In this document: positions 35,556 through 47,912 of the stretch, one piece after another
Layout: the number at the start of each line of letters is the position of its first letter
Position numbering within the stretch: position 1 is the first letter of the stretch
From: Bacteroidales bacterium
GTDB lineage: Bacteria; Bacteroidota; Bacteroidia; Bacteroidales; GCA-2748055
DNA: 64,000 nucleotides
Direction of reading: 5' to 3'
NCBI GenBank assembly: GCA_016936975.1
Contig: JAFGWU010000022.1
Location: forward strand, 1 to 64,000
Notes under the pieces: model-generated
What the model saw: the letters and a program-made list of their open reading frames with translations, nothing else
Database searches by the model: none
What the model was told of the DNA's origin: nothing
Program-made: the position numbers and the translations under genes

Positions 35556-36254
35556 ATGAGTAGACTTACTAAAAACAGGAAGTTAGCCCTTGAAAAGTTA
35601 GACCGGGAGAAACTGTATACTATCTCAGAGGCTTCCAGATTGGTCAAGGAGATTTCCACAACCAAATTTGACGCATCCGTTGATGTCGATATCAGGCTGG
35701 GGGTCGATCCCAGAAAAGCCAACCAGATGGTGCGTGGTGTGGTTACGTTGCCCAATGGAACCGGAAAAGAGATGAAAGTTCTTGTGCTGTGTACTCCTGA
35801 TAAGGAAGATGAAGCCAGGCAGGCCGGTGCCGATTACGTGGGATTGGATGATTATATTGACAAAATCGAAAAAGGTTGGACTGATGTCGATGTGATTATT
35901 ACGATGCCCCCTGTAATGGCAAAGGTTGGTAAGCTTGGAAGAGTGCTCGGACCAAGAGGTTTGATGCCCAATCCGAAAAGCGGTACAGTGACTATGGAAA
36001 TCGGTAAGGCAGTGGAGGATGTAAAAAAAGGGAAAATCGATTTCAAGGTAGATAAATATGGTATCGTACACACTTCTATCGGGAAGGTGTCCTTTACAGC
36101 AGAGAAAATTGCTGAAAATGCGAGGGAATTTGTCCAGACCATTGTAAGACTGAAACCGACTGCTGCAAAAGGTACCTATATCAGGAGTATCTATCTTTCC
36201 AGTACCATGAGTCCCGGAATAAAGGTAGATCCTAAAGCAATTGAAGAAAAATAA
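35556..36254 (+). CDS. rplA: 50S ribosomal protein L1
   Basis: A 232-residue protein that binds 23S rRNA at the L1 stalk. [35 protein letters not shown] and the [16 protein letters not shown] signature are intact. L1 is known in other bacteria to repress its own operon by binding the mRNA leader. It starts 11 bases after rplK. Confidence 0.97.
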   Translation: MSRLTKNRKLALEKLDREKLYTISEASRLVKEISTTKFDASVDVDIRLGVDPRKANQMVRGVVTLPNGTGKEMKVLVLCTPDKEDEARQAGADYVGLDDYIDKIEKGWTDVDVIITMPPVMAKVGKLGRVLGPRGLMPNPKSGTVTMEIGKAVEDVKKGKIDFKVDKYGIVHTSIGKVSFTAEKIAENAREFVQTIVRLKPTAAKGTYIRSIYLSSTMSPGIKVDPKAIEEK

Positions 36255-36275
36255 ATTTCAAAAGAATCTCCTAAC

Positions 36276-36797
36276 ATGAGAAGGGAAGAAAAGGATATTA
36301 TTATTAATGACCTGGCGCAGAAATTGGATGAGGCAAAACATTTCTATCTTACGGATATCTCAAATCTGAATGCAGATCAGACTTCCAGGTTGAGAAGAAG
36401 GTGTTTTGAACAGGATATCAGTTTGCTGGTTGTTAAAAATACCCTGCTTAGAAAAGCAATGGAGAAATCCAGCAGTGATTTTAAAGACCTCTACGATGTA
36501 TTGAAAGATTCAACCTCGATTATGTTTTGTGAAACAGGAAATCTGCCTGCAAAACTTATCAGGGAGTTCAGGAAAACGTTGGAAAGACCCCTCCTGAAGG
36601 CAGCCTTTGTGGAAGAATCAATATATATCGGAGATGAACAGCTGGAGTTGCTCTCAAATCTGAAATCTAAAGAGGAGCTCATCGGCGATGTACTGATGCT
36701 GCTGCAATCACCGGCCAGAAATTTGGTGTCGGCTCTTGCATCCAGTGCTTCAAAACTGGCCGGAGCCCTGAAAACATTATCTGAAAAAGAAAATTAA
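36276..36797 (+). CDS. rplJ: 50S ribosomal protein L10
   Basis: A 173-residue stalk protein that anchors L7/L12 dimers through its long C-terminal helix. It shows the typical N-terminal alpha/beta domain (LDEAKHFYLTDISNLNADQTSRLRRRCFE, VVKNTLLRKAM). The space to rplA is only 21 bases, too short for the large L10 leader found in E. coli. Confidence 0.96.
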   Translation: MRREEKDIIINDLAQKLDEAKHFYLTDISNLNADQTSRLRRRCFEQDISLLVVKNTLLRKAMEKSSSDFKDLYDVLKDSTSIMFCETGNLPAKLIREFRKTLERPLLKAAFVEESIYIGDEQLELLSNLKSKEELIGDVLMLLQSPARNLVSALASSASKLAGALKTLSEKEN

Positions 36798-36818
36798 TCA
36801 CATTAAAAATTATTAAAA

Positions 36819-37199
36819 ATGGCTGATATAAAAGCAATCGCAGATCAATTGGTTGGTCTGACCGTGAAAGAAGTAAACGAATTACTCAATATCCTTAAAG
36901 AGGAGCATGGTATTGAGCCCGCTGCCGCTGCAGTGGCTGTTGCAGGTCCTGCTGCAGCAGGTGCAGAAGCTGCTGCTGCTGAAGAAAAAACCGAATTCGA
37001 TGTTATTCTTAAAGCTCCGGGTGGAGCCAAGCTTCAAATTGTTAAGCTTGTAAAAGAACTCACCGGACTTGGTTTGAAAGAGGCCAAAGCAGTCGTTGAC
37101 TCAGCACCCTCGCCGGTTAAGGAAGGTGTGAGCAAGGATGAAGCTGAATCAATTAAATCTCAATTAGAAGACGCTGGAGCAGAAGTCGAGCTTAAATAA
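36819..37199 (+). CDS. rplL: 50S ribosomal protein L7/L12
   Basis: A 126-residue stalk protein that recruits translational GTPases. The N-terminal dimerisation domain ([18 protein letters not shown]) is joined by an alanine-rich hinge (about 35-55). The factor-binding domain follows, with [37 protein letters not shown] hairpin downstream may limit transcription into rpoB. Confidence 0.97.
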   Translation: MADIKAIADQLVGLTVKEVNELLNILKEEHGIEPAAAAVAVAGPAAAGAEAAAAEEKTEFDVILKAPGGAKLQIVKLVKELTGLGLKEAKAVVDSAPSPVKEGVSKDEAESIKSQLEDAGAEVELK

Positions 37200-37224
37200 G
37201 GTAATCGCACTATCCACTACAGGT

Positions 37225-37262
37225 TTGGGATTCCGGGGTATCCGAAATCCCAGGCCTTTTTG
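37225..37262 (+). terminator. Attenuator-like hairpin between rplL and rpoB
   Basis: TTGGGATT (37225-37232) pairs with AATCCCAG (37246-37253), with an inner CGG/CCG stem and one mismatch. A CCTTTTT tail follows at 37255-37261. It probably lowers rpoBC transcription relative to the ribosomal genes. Confidence 0.65.
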
Positions 37263-37302
37263 CCATTTTATTTCTAACCATTAACTAAGGGATTATTACG
37301 CG

Positions 37303-40300
37303 ATGTCAATACCGACAAAAGTAGAAAACAACAGAATCAGTTTCGCTTCCATTAAAAATCAACTCAATTACCCCGATTTTTTGGAGGTTCAACTAAAATC
37401 GTTTCACGAATTTTTTCAGCTGGAAACAAATCCCGAGAACAGAACGAAAGAGGGCCTTTACAAAGTGTTCCAGGAAAATTTTCCCATTTCGGATACCCGA
37501 AATAATTTCGTGCTGGAGTTCCTGGATTATACCATTGATCCCCCGAGGTACTCAATCGACGAGTGTATTGAAAGGGGATTGACCTTCAGTGTTCCGCTGA
37601 AAGCCAAACTCAGACTCTATTGTACGGATCCTGAACACGAAGATTTTGATACGGTTATTCAGGATGTCTACCTGGGAACGGTCCCTTATATGACCGAAAG
37701 GGGAGTGTTTATTATCAATGGAGCTGAGCGTGTGGTTGTATCTCAGCTTCACAGGTCACCCGGAGTATTCTTCGGGCAAAGTGTGCATGCAAATGGCACA
37801 AAGCTATATTCCGCAAGGATTATCCCTTTCAAGGGTTCCTGGATCGAATTTGCTACCGACATAAACAATGTTATGTATGCCTATATCGACCGGAAGAAGA
37901 AATTACCCGTAACCACCCTTCTTCGTGCAATTGGTTACGAGAGCGATAAAGATATTCTCGAGATCTTCGGCCTTGCCGATGAAATTAAAGTTTCAAAAGC
38001 CGGGTTGAAAAAGTTTGTAGGCAGAAAACTTGCCGCGCGGGTCCTGAAAAGCTGGATAGAGGATTTTGTAGATGAAGATACCGGTGAGGTAGTCTCCATC
38101 GAAAGAAATGAAGTTGTGATTGACCGGGAGACGGTTCTTGAAAATGATCACATCGACCAGATTATTGAATCGGGAGCTAAAGCCATACTGTTGCATAAGG
38201 ATACCGCAAATATCAGCGACTATGCCATAATCTACAATACGCTGCAAAAGGATCCCTGCAACTCTGAGAAGGAGGCTGTTATGCACATTTACCGGCAGCT
38301 CAGAAATGCCGAGCCACCGGATGAACCAACCGCTCGGGATGTTATCGACAAGTTGTTCTTTTCAGATAAGCGATATGACCTTGGTGAAGTTGGCCGCTAC
38401 AGGCTGAATAAGAAACTGAACCTGGATACCGATATGGATATACGGGTTCTGACCAAGGAGGATATCATTCAGATTATTCAATACCTCATTCAACTGATTA
38501 ACTCGAAAACAGATGTTGATGATATCGACCATCTCAGTAACAGAAGGGTCAGAACAGTCGGGGAACAGCTGATGAATCAGTTCAGTGTCGGTTTGGCCAG
38601 GATGGCAAGAACCATCCGGGAAAGAATGAACGTCAGGGACAACGAAGTCTTCACTCCAACCGACCTGATCAATTCCAAGACACTCTCTTCGGTCATCAAT
38701 TCATTTTTCGGGACCAACCAGCTGTCGCAGTTCATGGATCAAACCAATCCGCTGGCCGAGATGACCCATAAGAGAAGAATGTCGGCCCTCGGACCGGGAG
38801 GACTCTCCAGGGAAAGAGCAGGATTTGAGGTTCGGGATGTCCATTATACCCATTACGGACGTCTATGTCCCATTGAAACGCCGGAAGGTCCGAATATCGG
38901 TCTGATTTCATCCCTTTGCGTGTATGCACGCATCAGTAATCTTGGATTTATTGAAACACCATACCGCCAGGTGGAAACCGGCAAGGTTGATCTTTCCAAT
39001 GCAGGAGTGGTTTACCTGAGTGCCGAGGAGGAGGAGGGAAAAGTTATTGCACAGGCGAATGCTCCGCTCAACGACGATGGAACCTTCAGGAATCCAAGGG
39101 TGAAATCGCGTTTTGAAGCCGACTACCCGCTTTCCGAACAGGAGGCTGTCCACATGATGGATGTGGCCCCGAATCAGATTGCTTCCATTGCTGCCTCGCT
39201 GATCCCGTTTCTTGAACACGATGATGCAAACCGTGCTCTGATGGGTTCCAATATGATGCGGCAGGCAGTTCCTCTTATCAAACCAGAGGCGCCGGTTGTC
39301 GGTACCGGTATTGAACACCAGGTTGTAAAAGACTCCCGACTCCAGGTGGTGGCTGAAGGAGACGGAATCGTTGAATTTGTAGACGCAAATGAAATTGTTG
39401 TTCGTTACGACAGGACAGAAGAGGAGAAATATGTAAGTTTTGAGGATGAGGTAAAAAGATATAAACTGCCAAAATACCGGAAAACCAATCAGAACACCTG
39501 TGTCAACCTTACCCCGATTGTAAGGAAGGGAGAAAGAATCACCCGGGGTCAGGTTATTACTGAAGGTTATGCCACGGAAAAAGGAGAGCTGGCCCTTGGC
39601 AGGAACCTGATGGTTGCTTTTATGCCATGGAAGGGCTATAACTTTGAGGATGCGATTGTAGTCTCTGAGCGATTGGTCCGTGAAGATACCTTTACCTCTA
39701 TCCATGTTGATGAGTATCTTCTGGAAGTCAGGGATACCAAGCGCGGGCTGGAAGAACTTACCTCAGACATTCCGAATGTCAGTGAAGAGGCCACAAGGAA
39801 TCTCGATGAAAACGGACTGATCCGAATCGGTGCCGAGGTTGCTCCCGGAGATATTCTCATCGGGAAAATCACACCCAAGGGCGAATCGGATCCCTCTCCG
39901 GAAGAGAAGTTGCTGCGTGCTATTTTTGGCGATAAGGCAGGGGATGTAAAAGACGCCTCGCTTAAAGCAGGGCCCTCTCTTTACGGTGTGGTGACTGATA
40001 AGAAACTGTTTTCAAGAACCATGAAGGACAGAAAGGCAAAACCGGCAACGAAACAGATTCTTGATAAGATTGAGGAGGAATATGACCGAAATACAGGTGA
40101 TCTGAAAAGCCAGCTCCTGGACAAATTGTTTGAGCTGACCAATGGCAAAACATCCCAGGGTGTTAAGGATTACCTGAATGTGGAAATCATTCCCAAAGGG
40201 ACCAAATTCTCCCTCAAAAACCTTCAGGAACTCGATTATGCCAGTGTCAATCCCTCGAAGTGGACAACTGACAAGCATAAAAATGACTTGATCAGGGACC

Positions 40301-41121
40301 TTCTTCATAATTATATGATCAAGTTCAAGGAGATCGACGGATTGTACAAGAGGAAGAAGCACAGCATAACCAGCGGGGATGAACTTCCAACAGGAATAGT
40401 CCAGCTTGCAAAAGTATATGTTGCCAAGAAGCGAAAGATCACAGTGGGAGATAAGCTGGCAGGACGGCATGGTAATAAAGGTATTGTGGCCAAAATCGTT
40501 CGTCAGGAAGATATGCCCTTTCTTGAAGACGGAACCCCGGTTGATATCGTTCTGAATCCGCTCGGGGTGCCCTCCAGGATGAACCTTGGACAGATTTATG
40601 AGACCGTTCTGGGATGGGCAGGCGTGAGGCTGAACATGAAATTTTCCTCACCGATCTTCGATGGAGCGAAAATAGATCAGATCAATGAACTGACCGCTAA
40701 AGCCGGTGTGCCCATTTATGGAAAAACTTTTCTGTATGACGGCGGGACGGGAGAGCGGTTTGACCAGCCGGCAACAGTGGGAATCATTTATATGATGAAA
40801 CTTGGACATATGGTGGAAGACAAGATGCATGCCCGCTCCATTGGTCCTTATTCCCTGATTACACAACAGCCCCTCGGTGGTAAGGCCCAGTTCGGAGGTC
40901 AGCGTTTTGGTGAAATGGAGGTCTGGGCACTGGAAGCTTTCGGTGCAGCCAACATATTGCAGGAAATTCTCACCGTGAAGTCCGACGATGTTATTGGCCG
41001 GGCAAAAGCCTATGAAGCCATCGTTAAGGGAGATCCCATGCCCACACCCGGAATTCCTGAATCACTCAATGTACTGCTTCACGAATTGCGCGGTCTGGGA
41101 CTCAGCGTGAACCTGGTCTAA
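37303..41121 (+). CDS. rpoB: DNA-directed RNA polymerase subunit beta
   Basis: The 1272-residue catalytic subunit. The rifampicin-binding region is visible at [45 protein letters not shown] (about 467-511). It has the wild-type D, H and S residues, so no common rifampicin resistance change is evident. The C-terminal part includes [26 protein letters not shown] and [21 protein letters not shown]. Length is normal for the phylum. Confidence 0.98.
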   Translation: MSIPTKVENNRISFASIKNQLNYPDFLEVQLKSFHEFFQLETNPENRTKEGLYKVFQENFPISDTRNNFVLEFLDYTIDPPRYSIDECIERGLTFSVPLKAKLRLYCTDPEHEDFDTVIQDVYLGTVPYMTERGVFIINGAERVVVSQLHRSPGVFFGQSVHANGTKLYSARIIPFKGSWIEFATDINNVMYAYIDRKKKLPVTTLLRAIGYESDKDILEIFGLADEIKVSKAGLKKFVGRKLAARVLKSWIEDFVDEDTGEVVSIERNEVVIDRETVLENDHIDQIIESGAKAILLHKDTANISDYAIIYNTLQKDPCNSEKEAVMHIYRQLRNAEPPDEPTARDVIDKLFFSDKRYDLGEVGRYRLNKKLNLDTDMDIRVLTKEDIIQIIQYLIQLINSKTDVDDIDHLSNRRVRTVGEQLMNQFSVGLARMARTIRERMNVRDNEVFTPTDLINSKTLSSVINSFFGTNQLSQFMDQTNPLAEMTHKRRMSALGPGGLSRERAGFEVRDVHYTHYGRLCPIETPEGPNIGLISSLCVYARISNLGFIETPYRQVETGKVDLSNAGVVYLSAEEEEGKVIAQANAPLNDDGTFRNPRVKSRFEADYPLSEQEAVHMMDVAPNQIASIAASLIPFLEHDDANRALMGSNMMRQAVPLIKPEAPVVGTGIEHQVVKDSRLQVVAEGDGIVEFVDANEIVVRYDRTEEEKYVSFEDEVKRYKLPKYRKTNQNTCVNLTPIVRKGERITRGQVITEGYATEKGELALGRNLMVAFMPWKGYNFEDAIVVSERLVREDTFTSIHVDEYLLEVRDTKRGLEELTSDIPNVSEEATRNLDENGLIRIGAEVAPGDILIGKITPKGESDPSPEEKLLRAIFGDKAGDVKDASLKAGPSLYGVVTDKKLFSRTMKDRKAKPATKQILDKIEEEYDRNTGDLKSQLLDKLFELTNGKTSQGVKDYLNVEIIPKGTKFSLKNLQELDYASVNPSKWTTDKHKNDLIRDLLHNYMIKFKEIDGLYKRKKHSITSGDELPTGIVQLAKVYVAKKRKITVGDKLAGRHGNKGIVAKIVRQEDMPFLEDGTPVDIVLNPLGVPSRMNLGQIYETVLGWAGVRLNMKFSSPIFDGAKIDQINELTAKAGVPIYGKTFLYDGGTGERFDQPATVGIIYMMKLGHMVEDKMHARSIGPYSLITQQPLGGKAQFGGQRFGEMEVWALEAFGAANILQEILTVKSDDVIGRAKAYEAIVKGDPMPTPGIPESLNVLLHELRGLGLSVNLV

Positions 41122-41190
41122 TTGACCTTTTACAGGGGATTTAATCACCTGGTTATTTAGCTTTATTGTAAAACATGTAATTATCGAAAT

Positions 41191-44100
41191 ATGTCGTTCA
41201 GGAAAGATACCAAGGTTAAGAGCAGTTTTTCAAGAATAAATATTGGACTGGCATCCCCTGAGGAGATACTGGAACGCTCGAGCGGAGAAGTCCTCAAACC
41301 GGAAACAATCAATTACCGTACCTACAAACCCGAACGGGATGGTTTGTTCTGCGAGAGAATTTTCGGACCGGTGAAAGATTATGAGTGTCATTGCGGAAAA
41401 TACAAGAGAATCAGGTATAAGGGAATTGTTTGTGATCGCTGCGGTGTGGAGGTTACCGAAAAGAAGGTACGCCGTGAACGGATGGGCCATATATCCCTGG
41501 TTGTTCCCGTTGCTCATATCTGGTACTTTCGCTCCCTTCCCAATAAAATCGGGTACCTGCTGGGACTTCCTACCAAGAAGCTGGATTCAATCATCTATTA
41601 TGAAAGGTATGTAGTGATCAATCCCGGCGTCAAGGAGGCCGATGGCGTGAATTATCTGGATTTCCTGACAGAGGATGAATACCTGGATATACTTGCCTCC
41701 CTTCCTAAAGAGAACCAGATGCTTGAAGATGACCATCCCGATAAGTTTATTGCCGGTATGGGAGCTGAAGCCCTGCATTTGCTGCTTGAAAGGTTGAAGC
41801 TGGACGAACTCTCCTATTCACTCAGGCATAGGGCAGGTACAGAGACTTCCCAGCAAAGAAAGAATGAAGCCCTGAAACGACTGCAGGTTGTGGAAGCCTT
41901 CAGGATCTCTTCAGGGGTTAATAAACCTGAATGGATGATTGTCAAGGTTGTTCCGGTTATACCGCCAGAACTCAGACCACTTGTTCCCCTTGATGGAGGA
42001 AGATTTGCCACATCCGATCTGAATGATTTGTACCGCAGGGTTATAATCAGGAACAACAGGCTGAAGCGGTTAATAGAGATTAAAGCTCCGGAGGTAATCC
42101 TGAGAAATGAAAAAAGGATGCTTCAGGAAGCTGTCGATTCATTATTCGATAACTCCAGGAAGGCCAATGCCGTTAAAACCGATGCCAACCGACCCTTAAA
42201 GTCGTTATCGGATAGCCTTAAAGGCAAGCAGGGACGTTTCCGCCAGAATCTGCTTGGGAAACGGGTTGATTATTCAGCACGGTCTGTGATTGTTGTAGGT
42301 CCCGAGCTTCAGCTTCATGAGTGCGGCTTGCCGAAAGATATGGCGGCTGAATTATATAAGCCGTTTATTATCCGTAAATTGATCGAAAGAGGAATTGTTA
42401 AAACGGTGAAGTCTGCTAAAAAGATTGTTGACAGGAAGGATCCGGTGGTCTGGGATATTCTGGAAAATGTGCTTAAGGGACACCCAGTGCTGCTGAACAG
42501 GGCCCCGACTCTCCACCGGCTTGGTATTCAGGCCTTCCAGCCTAAGTTGATCGAAGGGAAGGCCATACAGTTGCATCCCCTGGTTTGTACAGCCTTTAAC
42601 GCCGACTTCGATGGTGACCAGATGGCCGTTCATCTTCCTTTGGGCAATGCCGCAATACTGGAAGCTCAGGTACTGATGCTGGCTTCCCATAACATCCTGA
42701 ATCCGGCGAACGGAGCTCCTATCGCTGTTCCCTCACAGGATATGGTACTGGGACTTTACTATATAACCAAAGCCAAGCGGAGTCTTCCAGATGATCCGGT
42801 AAGGGGGGAAGGCATGGTATTCTATTCACCCGAAGAGGTGATTATAGCCTTCAATGAAAAACGGGTGGACCTTCATGCAATCATTAAGGTGAGGCTGCCC
42901 AGGGTAAATGGCAAGGACGGAGAAACTGAAATTATTGAAACCACGGTGGGACGTGTTCTTTTCAATGAGGTGGTCCCTGAGGAAATCGGCTTTATTAACC
43001 AGTTGCTTACCAAGAAATCGTTGCGTGACATCATTGGGAATGTGCTTAAAAATTCAGGAACCGCTGCCACGGCCAAATTTCTGGATGACATCAAGAATCT
43101 GGGATATGGAATGGCCTTCAAGGGCGGACTCTCATTTAACCTGGATGATGTGATTATTCCTGAGGAGAAGGATGTGTTCGTTAAGGAGGGGTACAGCCAG
43201 GTTGATGAGGTGGTTGGCAGTTACAACATGGGTGTTATCACAAATAATGAGCGCTACAACCAGATCATCGACGTCTGGACCCACACCAATGCAAGACTCA
43301 CCCAGACGCTGATGAAACAGCTGAGTGAGGACAAACAGGGTTTTAATCCGGTATATATGATGCTTGACTCCGGGGCTCGGGGATCCAAGGAGCAGATCAG
43401 GCAGCTTTCCGGAATGCGCGGTTTGATGGCGAAGCCTCAGAAGTCAGGATCCACCAGTTCTGAGATTATCGAGAACCCGATTCTTTCCAATTTTAAGGAG
43501 GGATTGTCTGTGCTGGAGTATTTTATCTCTACCCACGGTGCACGTAAAGGTCTTGCCGACACTGCCCTGAAGACTGCTGATGCAGGTTACCTTACAAGAA
43601 GGCTCGTGGATGTTTCACAGGATGTTATCATTACCGAACACGACTGTGGTACCTTGCGCGGATTGGTTGCTTCAGCTATCAAGAAGAACGAGGAGGTTGT
43701 GGAAACATTATATGAGCGGATTCTTGGCCGGACCACGGTCCACGATATTTATCACCCTCTGACCGGGAAATTAATCATTGCCTCCGGTGACCAGATCACA
43801 GAGGAGATTGCTGCTGTAATTGAAGAGTCTCCCATTGAGCAGGTTGAAATACGTTCTGTTTTGACCTGTGAATCCAAAAAAGGTGTATGCGGCAAATGTT
43901 ACGGACGAAACCTGGCCACAGGAAAAATGGTTCAGATTGGTGAAGCAGTAGGGGTTATCGCAGCACAGTCCATAGGTGAACCCGGAACCCAGCTTACCCT
44001 GCGTACCTTCCATGTTGGAGGTACTGCTTCAAATATCACTTCAGAGTCCAACGTGGTCTCCAAATATAATGGTATTGTGGAAATCGAAGAGCTCAGAACG

Positions 44101-45489
44101 GTTTCAAAGGTTGACGAAACAGGACAGAAGCTGGATATTGTGATAGGCCGCCTTGCGGAACTCCGAATCATCGATAAAAATACAGGGATTGCCCTTTCGA
44201 CACACACCATTCCATATGGTTCAAAACTCTATGTCAGGAATGGTTCTGAAATTAAGAAGGGAGATATGATTTGTGAATGGGATCCCTACAATGCCCTTAT
44301 TATTAGTGAAGTTGCGGGTAAGGTTGCTTTTGAATATGTGATTGAAGGGATTACCTACCGAGAAGAATCTGACGAACAGACCGGCTTTAAGGAAAAGGTT
44401 ATTGTTGAGAGCAGGGATCGTACAAAGAACCCGTTAATCAAAATCCTGGATGAAAAAGGGAACCTGACAAAGAGTTATAACCTTCCGGTTGGCGCCCATA
44501 TTGCCGTAAATGAAAACGATGAAGTTGATGCCGGCAATATCCTTGTTAAAATTCCAAGGGCAGTCGGAAAATCGGGTGATATAACCGGTGGATTGCCAAG
44601 GGTCACAGAACTTTTTGAAGCCAGGAACCCATCCAATCCGGCTGTCGTGTCGGAGATTGATGGTGAGGTTGAATTTGGAAAAGTTAAGAGAGGAAACCGG
44701 GAAATCATCATTACATCGAAGGCGGGAGAGGTTAAGAAGTACCTTGTCCCCCTTTCAAAACAGATCCTCGTTCAGGAGAACGACTATGTCAGGGCCGGAA
44801 CGCCGCTTTCCGATGGGGCCATCACACCGGCTGATATTCTGGCAATAAAAGGTCCTACAAAAGTTCAGGAATATATCGTGAATGAAGTGCAGGAGGTTTA
44901 CAGGATGCAGGGCGTGAAGATTAATGATAAGCATTTCGAGATTATCGTACGCCAGATGATGCGTAAAGTTGAGATTGAAGATCCGGGTGATACCAAGTTT
45001 CTTGAGAAACAGGTGGTCGATAAGTGGGAATTTATGGATGAGAATGACTGGATTTTTGGAAAGAAGGTCGTGGTCGATCCGGGTGATGCCCAGGATTACA
45101 GGCCGGGTCAGATTATTACGGCCAGGAAGTTACGTGACGACAACTCCATTCTGAAGCGCAAAGACCTGAAGCTTATTGAGGCAAGAGATGCGGTTCCTGC
45201 CACTTCCTCCCAGGTTTTACAGGGAATCACCAAGGCGGCACTCCAGACCAACAGCTTTATATCAGCGGCTTCCTTCCAGGAAACGACAAAGGTTTTGAAC
45301 GAGGCTGCTATTTTTGGCAAGGTTGATGAACTTGAAGGACTGAAGGAGAATGTTATTGTTGGACACCAGATTCCGGCCGGAACAGGGATCAGGCGATACA
45401 GAAACCTTGTGGTCGGTTCAAAGGAGGAGTATGAGAGGTTAACTTCCGGACGTGAAGAGCACGAGTCGGTCGAATCATATGAGGAATAA
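41191..45489 (+). CDS. rpoC: DNA-directed RNA polymerase subunit beta-prime
   Basis: The 1432-residue subunit. The N-terminal zinc site [20 protein letters not shown] lies near residues 67-86. The catalytic magnesium loop [12 protein letters not shown] is near 470. The second zinc cluster is [13 protein letters not shown], and the bridge/trigger-loop region includes [16 protein letters not shown]. It starts about 70 bases after rpoB, with no terminator between. Confidence 0.98.
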   Translation: MSFRKDTKVKSSFSRINIGLASPEEILERSSGEVLKPETINYRTYKPERDGLFCERIFGPVKDYECHCGKYKRIRYKGIVCDRCGVEVTEKKVRRERMGHISLVVPVAHIWYFRSLPNKIGYLLGLPTKKLDSIIYYERYVVINPGVKEADGVNYLDFLTEDEYLDILASLPKENQMLEDDHPDKFIAGMGAEALHLLLERLKLDELSYSLRHRAGTETSQQRKNEALKRLQVVEAFRISSGVNKPEWMIVKVVPVIPPELRPLVPLDGGRFATSDLNDLYRRVIIRNNRLKRLIEIKAPEVILRNEKRMLQEAVDSLFDNSRKANAVKTDANRPLKSLSDSLKGKQGRFRQNLLGKRVDYSARSVIVVGPELQLHECGLPKDMAAELYKPFIIRKLIERGIVKTVKSAKKIVDRKDPVVWDILENVLKGHPVLLNRAPTLHRLGIQAFQPKLIEGKAIQLHPLVCTAFNADFDGDQMAVHLPLGNAAILEAQVLMLASHNILNPANGAPIAVPSQDMVLGLYYITKAKRSLPDDPVRGEGMVFYSPEEVIIAFNEKRVDLHAIIKVRLPRVNGKDGETEIIETTVGRVLFNEVVPEEIGFINQLLTKKSLRDIIGNVLKNSGTAATAKFLDDIKNLGYGMAFKGGLSFNLDDVIIPEEKDVFVKEGYSQVDEVVGSYNMGVITNNERYNQIIDVWTHTNARLTQTLMKQLSEDKQGFNPVYMMLDSGARGSKEQIRQLSGMRGLMAKPQKSGSTSSEIIENPILSNFKEGLSVLEYFISTHGARKGLADTALKTADAGYLTRRLVDVSQDVIITEHDCGTLRGLVASAIKKNEEVVETLYERILGRTTVHDIYHPLTGKLIIASGDQITEEIAAVIEESPIEQVEIRSVLTCESKKGVCGKCYGRNLATGKMVQIGEAVGVIAAQSIGEPGTQLTLRTFHVGGTASNITSESNVVSKYNGIVEIEELRTVSKVDETGQKLDIVIGRLAELRIIDKNTGIALSTHTIPYGSKLYVRNGSEIKKGDMICEWDPYNALIISEVAGKVAFEYVIEGITYREESDEQTGFKEKVIVESRDRTKNPLIKILDEKGNLTKSYNLPVGAHIAVNENDEVDAGNILVKIPRAVGKSGDITGGLPRVTELFEARNPSNPAVVSEIDGEVEFGKVKRGNREIIITSKAGEVKKYLVPLSKQILVQENDYVRAGTPLSDGAITPADILAIKGPTKVQEYIVNEVQEVYRMQGVKINDKHFEIIVRQMMRKVEIEDPGDTKFLEKQVVDKWEFMDENDWIFGKKVVVDPGDAQDYRPGQIITARKLRDDNSILKRKDLKLIEARDAVPATSSQVLQGITKAALQTNSFISAASFQETTKVLNEAAIFGKVDELEGLKENVIVGHQIPAGTGIRRYRNLVVGSKEEYERLTSGREEHESVESYEE

Positions 45490-45500
45490 AACTGAACATT

Positions 45501-45827
45501 ATGGATGAACAGGAAAAAACCAGGAAGAACCAGATCAATATCGAACTGAAGGATGAGGTGGCACAGGGTACCTATTCAAACCTGGCTATTATCACCCACT
45601 CCGCATCGGAATTCGTTATGGATTTTATAAGGATCATGCCGGGAACTCCCAAGGCAGAAGTAAAATCAAGGGTGATCGTCACCCCTGAACATGCCAAACG
45701 GTTGCTGCACGCTCTCGATGAAAACATCAAAAAATATGAGAGTGTACACGGACCGATCAAGAAAATTGATCCGCACGGCGGAATGACAATGCCGATGAAT
45801 TTTGGCGGTCCGACTGCACAGGCTTAA
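45501..45827 (+). CDS. DUF3467 family protein
   Basis: A 108-residue protein with NIELKDEVAQGTYSNLAIITHSASEFVMDFIRIMPGTPKAEVKSRVIVTPEHAKRLLHAL, the DUF3467 pattern. It is found directly after rpoC in many Bacteroidota, and here starts 11 bases after rpoC and ends before a strong terminator. The function is unknown. Its fixed place suggests a link with transcription, but this is inference. Confidence 0.85.
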   Translation: MDEQEKTRKNQINIELKDEVAQGTYSNLAIITHSASEFVMDFIRIMPGTPKAEVKSRVIVTPEHAKRLLHALDENIKKYESVHGPIKKIDPHGGMTMPMNFGGPTAQA

Positions 45828-45854
45828 TTCCGCAATAATTTTTCATGAATCTAT

Positions 45855-45882
45855 AAACCCCTTCAGTCAAGGGGTTTTTTTT
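45855..45882 (+). terminator. Terminator of the rpoBC operon
   Basis: AAACCCCTT (45855-45863) pairs with AAGGGGTTT (45869-45877) around CAGTC, then a T-run to 45882. It closes the secE to DUF3467 operon. Confidence 0.95.
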
Positions 45883-45902
45883 GTTCATAAAAAGGCTCCT
45901 GC

Positions 45903-45932
45903 TTGCCCGAAAAGTAAATTCTATTAATTTTA
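45903..45932 (+). promoter_or_regulatory. Putative promoter of etfBA
   Basis: TTG (45903-45905), 19 bases, then TAATTTTA (45925-45932), one mismatch from TAnnTTTG, 38 bases before etfB. Confidence 0.5.
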
Positions 45933-45969
45933 CCTGCCATAGTTTTTAAAAACATCAAAAGTTACCCGA

Positions 45970-46842
45970 ATGAAACCATTGAAAATTATCGTTTTGGCCA
46001 AACAGGTACCGGATACCCGTAATGTGGGGAAGGATGCCATGAAAGCAGATGGAACGGTAAACCGGGCTGCCCTGGAGGCCATATTCAATCCGGAAGACCT
46101 GAATGCCCTTGAACAGGCCCTGCGAATAAAGGATCAAGCAGAGGGAAGCCAGGTTACACTCCTGACCATGGGTCCCGGCCGGGCGGCTGAAATAATCCGG
46201 GAAGGTCTTTACAGGGGAGCCGATCATGGATTTCTTCTGACCGACAGAAAATTTGCAGGTTCAGATACGCTGGCTACATCCTATTCGATAGCCCGGGCCG
46301 TTTCACAGAACGAATACGATATTATTATTGCGGGACGTCAGGCTATTGATGGTGATACAGCTCAGGTAGGCCCCCAGGTCGCTGAAAAGTTGAACATACC
46401 TCAGGTTACCTATGTGGAAGCGATTGAAGAGATTACAGAGTTTTACATAATAGCCCGCCGCAGACTGGATAATGGAATAGAACGGGTTAAGTCGCCGCTT
46501 CCCGTTCTGATCACCGTTCACGGTTCTGCCCCGCCATGCAGGCCCCGCATAGCAAGACGGGTCATGAAATATAAACATGCAAGAACCCTTACAGAGCTCC
46601 AAGATGCCAGTGAGGATTATATAAGGCTGTTTCAGGACAGGCCCTATTTAAAAATTGATGAATGGAGCGTGGCCGATATCAAGGCGGATGAGGATGCCCT
46701 TGGACTGTCAGGTTCGCCAACAAAAGTTAAAAAGATTGAGAATGTGGTTTTTAAAGCCAAGGAGTCCCGGATCCTGGAGAACAGCGACCAGGATATCGAA
46801 TCTTTAATTAAAGAGCTTATTGATAACCATACGATTGGTTGA
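45970..46842 (+). CDS. etfB: Electron transfer flavoprotein subunit beta
   Basis: EtfB (290 residues) binds AMP or FAD and pairs with EtfA to carry electrons from acyl-CoA dehydrogenases. KIIVLAKQVPDTRNVGKDAM, ALEQALRIKDQAEGSQVTLLTMGPGRA and IIIAGRQAIDGDTAQVGPQVAEKL are characteristic. It is followed by etfA and an acyl-CoA dehydrogenase, so the three form a functional unit. Confidence 0.95.
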   Translation: MKPLKIIVLAKQVPDTRNVGKDAMKADGTVNRAALEAIFNPEDLNALEQALRIKDQAEGSQVTLLTMGPGRAAEIIREGLYRGADHGFLLTDRKFAGSDTLATSYSIARAVSQNEYDIIIAGRQAIDGDTAQVGPQVAEKLNIPQVTYVEAIEEITEFYIIARRRLDNGIERVKSPLPVLITVHGSAPPCRPRIARRVMKYKHARTLTELQDASEDYIRLFQDRPYLKIDEWSVADIKADEDALGLSGSPTKVKKIENVVFKAKESRILENSDQDIESLIKELIDNHTIG

Positions 46843-46870
46843 TTCAAAGTTGCATAAAATATTTATCGCC

Positions 46871-47890
46871 GTGAATAACGTTTTTGTTTATTGTGAAGTC
46901 CAGAATAACCGGCTGGCTGATGTGAGCTTGGAACTTCTGACCAAAGGTCGCAAACTTGCCGGTGAGTTGCATGTCGGACTGGAAGCCATATTGATTGGTA
47001 AAGGAGTTTCGGATATGGCAAAAGAGCTATTTGATTACGGGGTCAGGACGCTACACCTGGTCGAAGATGAAAGACTCGCATTTTATCGGACCCTTCCTTA
47101 TGCCAGGCTTGTTAAACATCTGTTTGAACGGGAAAAACCTCAAATTGGACTTTTTGGAGCCACTCCGGTTGGAAGGGACCTGGCCCCACGCATTGCCTCT
47201 TCGCTGAAATGCGGGCTGACCGCTGATTGTACGGGCCTTGAAATAGGGGATCATCATGATAAAAAATCCGATACAACCTATACCAATCTGCTGTATCAGA
47301 TAAGACCTGCTTTTGGGGGGAATATTATTGCGACGATCATTAATCCCGATACCCGGCCACAGCTGGCAACGGTTCGTGAAGGCGTCATGAAGAAAGAGCC
47401 GCTCATGGAATCCATGGCAGGTGAGATTAAAACATTGGATGTTAATGGCATTCTTCAGAAGGAGGATTTTGTGGTTGAAATTATCGACCGGCACGTTGAA
47501 GAAAAGCGAATCAATATTAAAAATGCCCCGATTATCGTTGCCGGAGGATATGGTGTTGGCTCGAAGGAAAATTTCAAACTGTTGTTTGAACTGGCTGATG
47601 TCCTGGGAGGAGAAGTTGGAGGAACCCGTGCCGCTGTGGACGCCGGTTATATTGAACATGACCGGCAAATCGGACAGACAGGGGTGACGGTCAGGCCCAG
47701 GCTCTATATTGCCTGCGGTATTTCGGGACAAATTCAGCACCGGGCGGGAATGATGGAATCATCCATGATTATCGCCATCAACACCGACAGGAATGCACCC
47801 ATCAACTCCATTGCCGATTATGTGATTACCGGGGATTTTGCAGAGGTTGTTCCCAGGTTGATAAAATATTACAGGAAGAATTCCAAATAG
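46871..47890 (+). CDS. etfA: Electron transfer flavoprotein subunit alpha
   Basis: EtfA (339 residues) carries the FAD that moves electrons out of the complex. The FAD domain includes RAAVDAGYIEHDRQIGQTGVTVRPRLYIACGISGQIQHRAGM and IAINTDRNAPINSIADYVITGD. The frame is open from TTG 46820, overlapping etfB. The GTG at 46871 gives the family start MNNVFVYCE and a 28-base gap after etfB, so I use it. Confidence 0.93.
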   Translation: MNNVFVYCEVQNNRLADVSLELLTKGRKLAGELHVGLEAILIGKGVSDMAKELFDYGVRTLHLVEDERLAFYRTLPYARLVKHLFEREKPQIGLFGATPVGRDLAPRIASSLKCGLTADCTGLEIGDHHDKKSDTTYTNLLYQIRPAFGGNIIATIINPDTRPQLATVREGVMKKEPLMESMAGEIKTLDVNGILQKEDFVVEIIDRHVEEKRINIKNAPIIVAGGYGVGSKENFKLLFELADVLGGEVGGTRAAVDAGYIEHDRQIGQTGVTVRPRLYIACGISGQIQHRAGMMESSMIIAINTDRNAPINSIADYVITGDFAEVVPRLIKYYRKNSK

Positions 47891-47912
47891 AAGATCATTT
47901 TACTGAAAAATC

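Noticed and set aside
38908-39705. Minus-strand frame of 265 codons inside rpoB
   Set aside because: It is antisense to rpoB, with the odd composition expected of a shadow frame.
47051-47740. Minus-strand frame of 229 codons inside etfA
   Set aside because: It is antisense to etfA and resembles no protein family.
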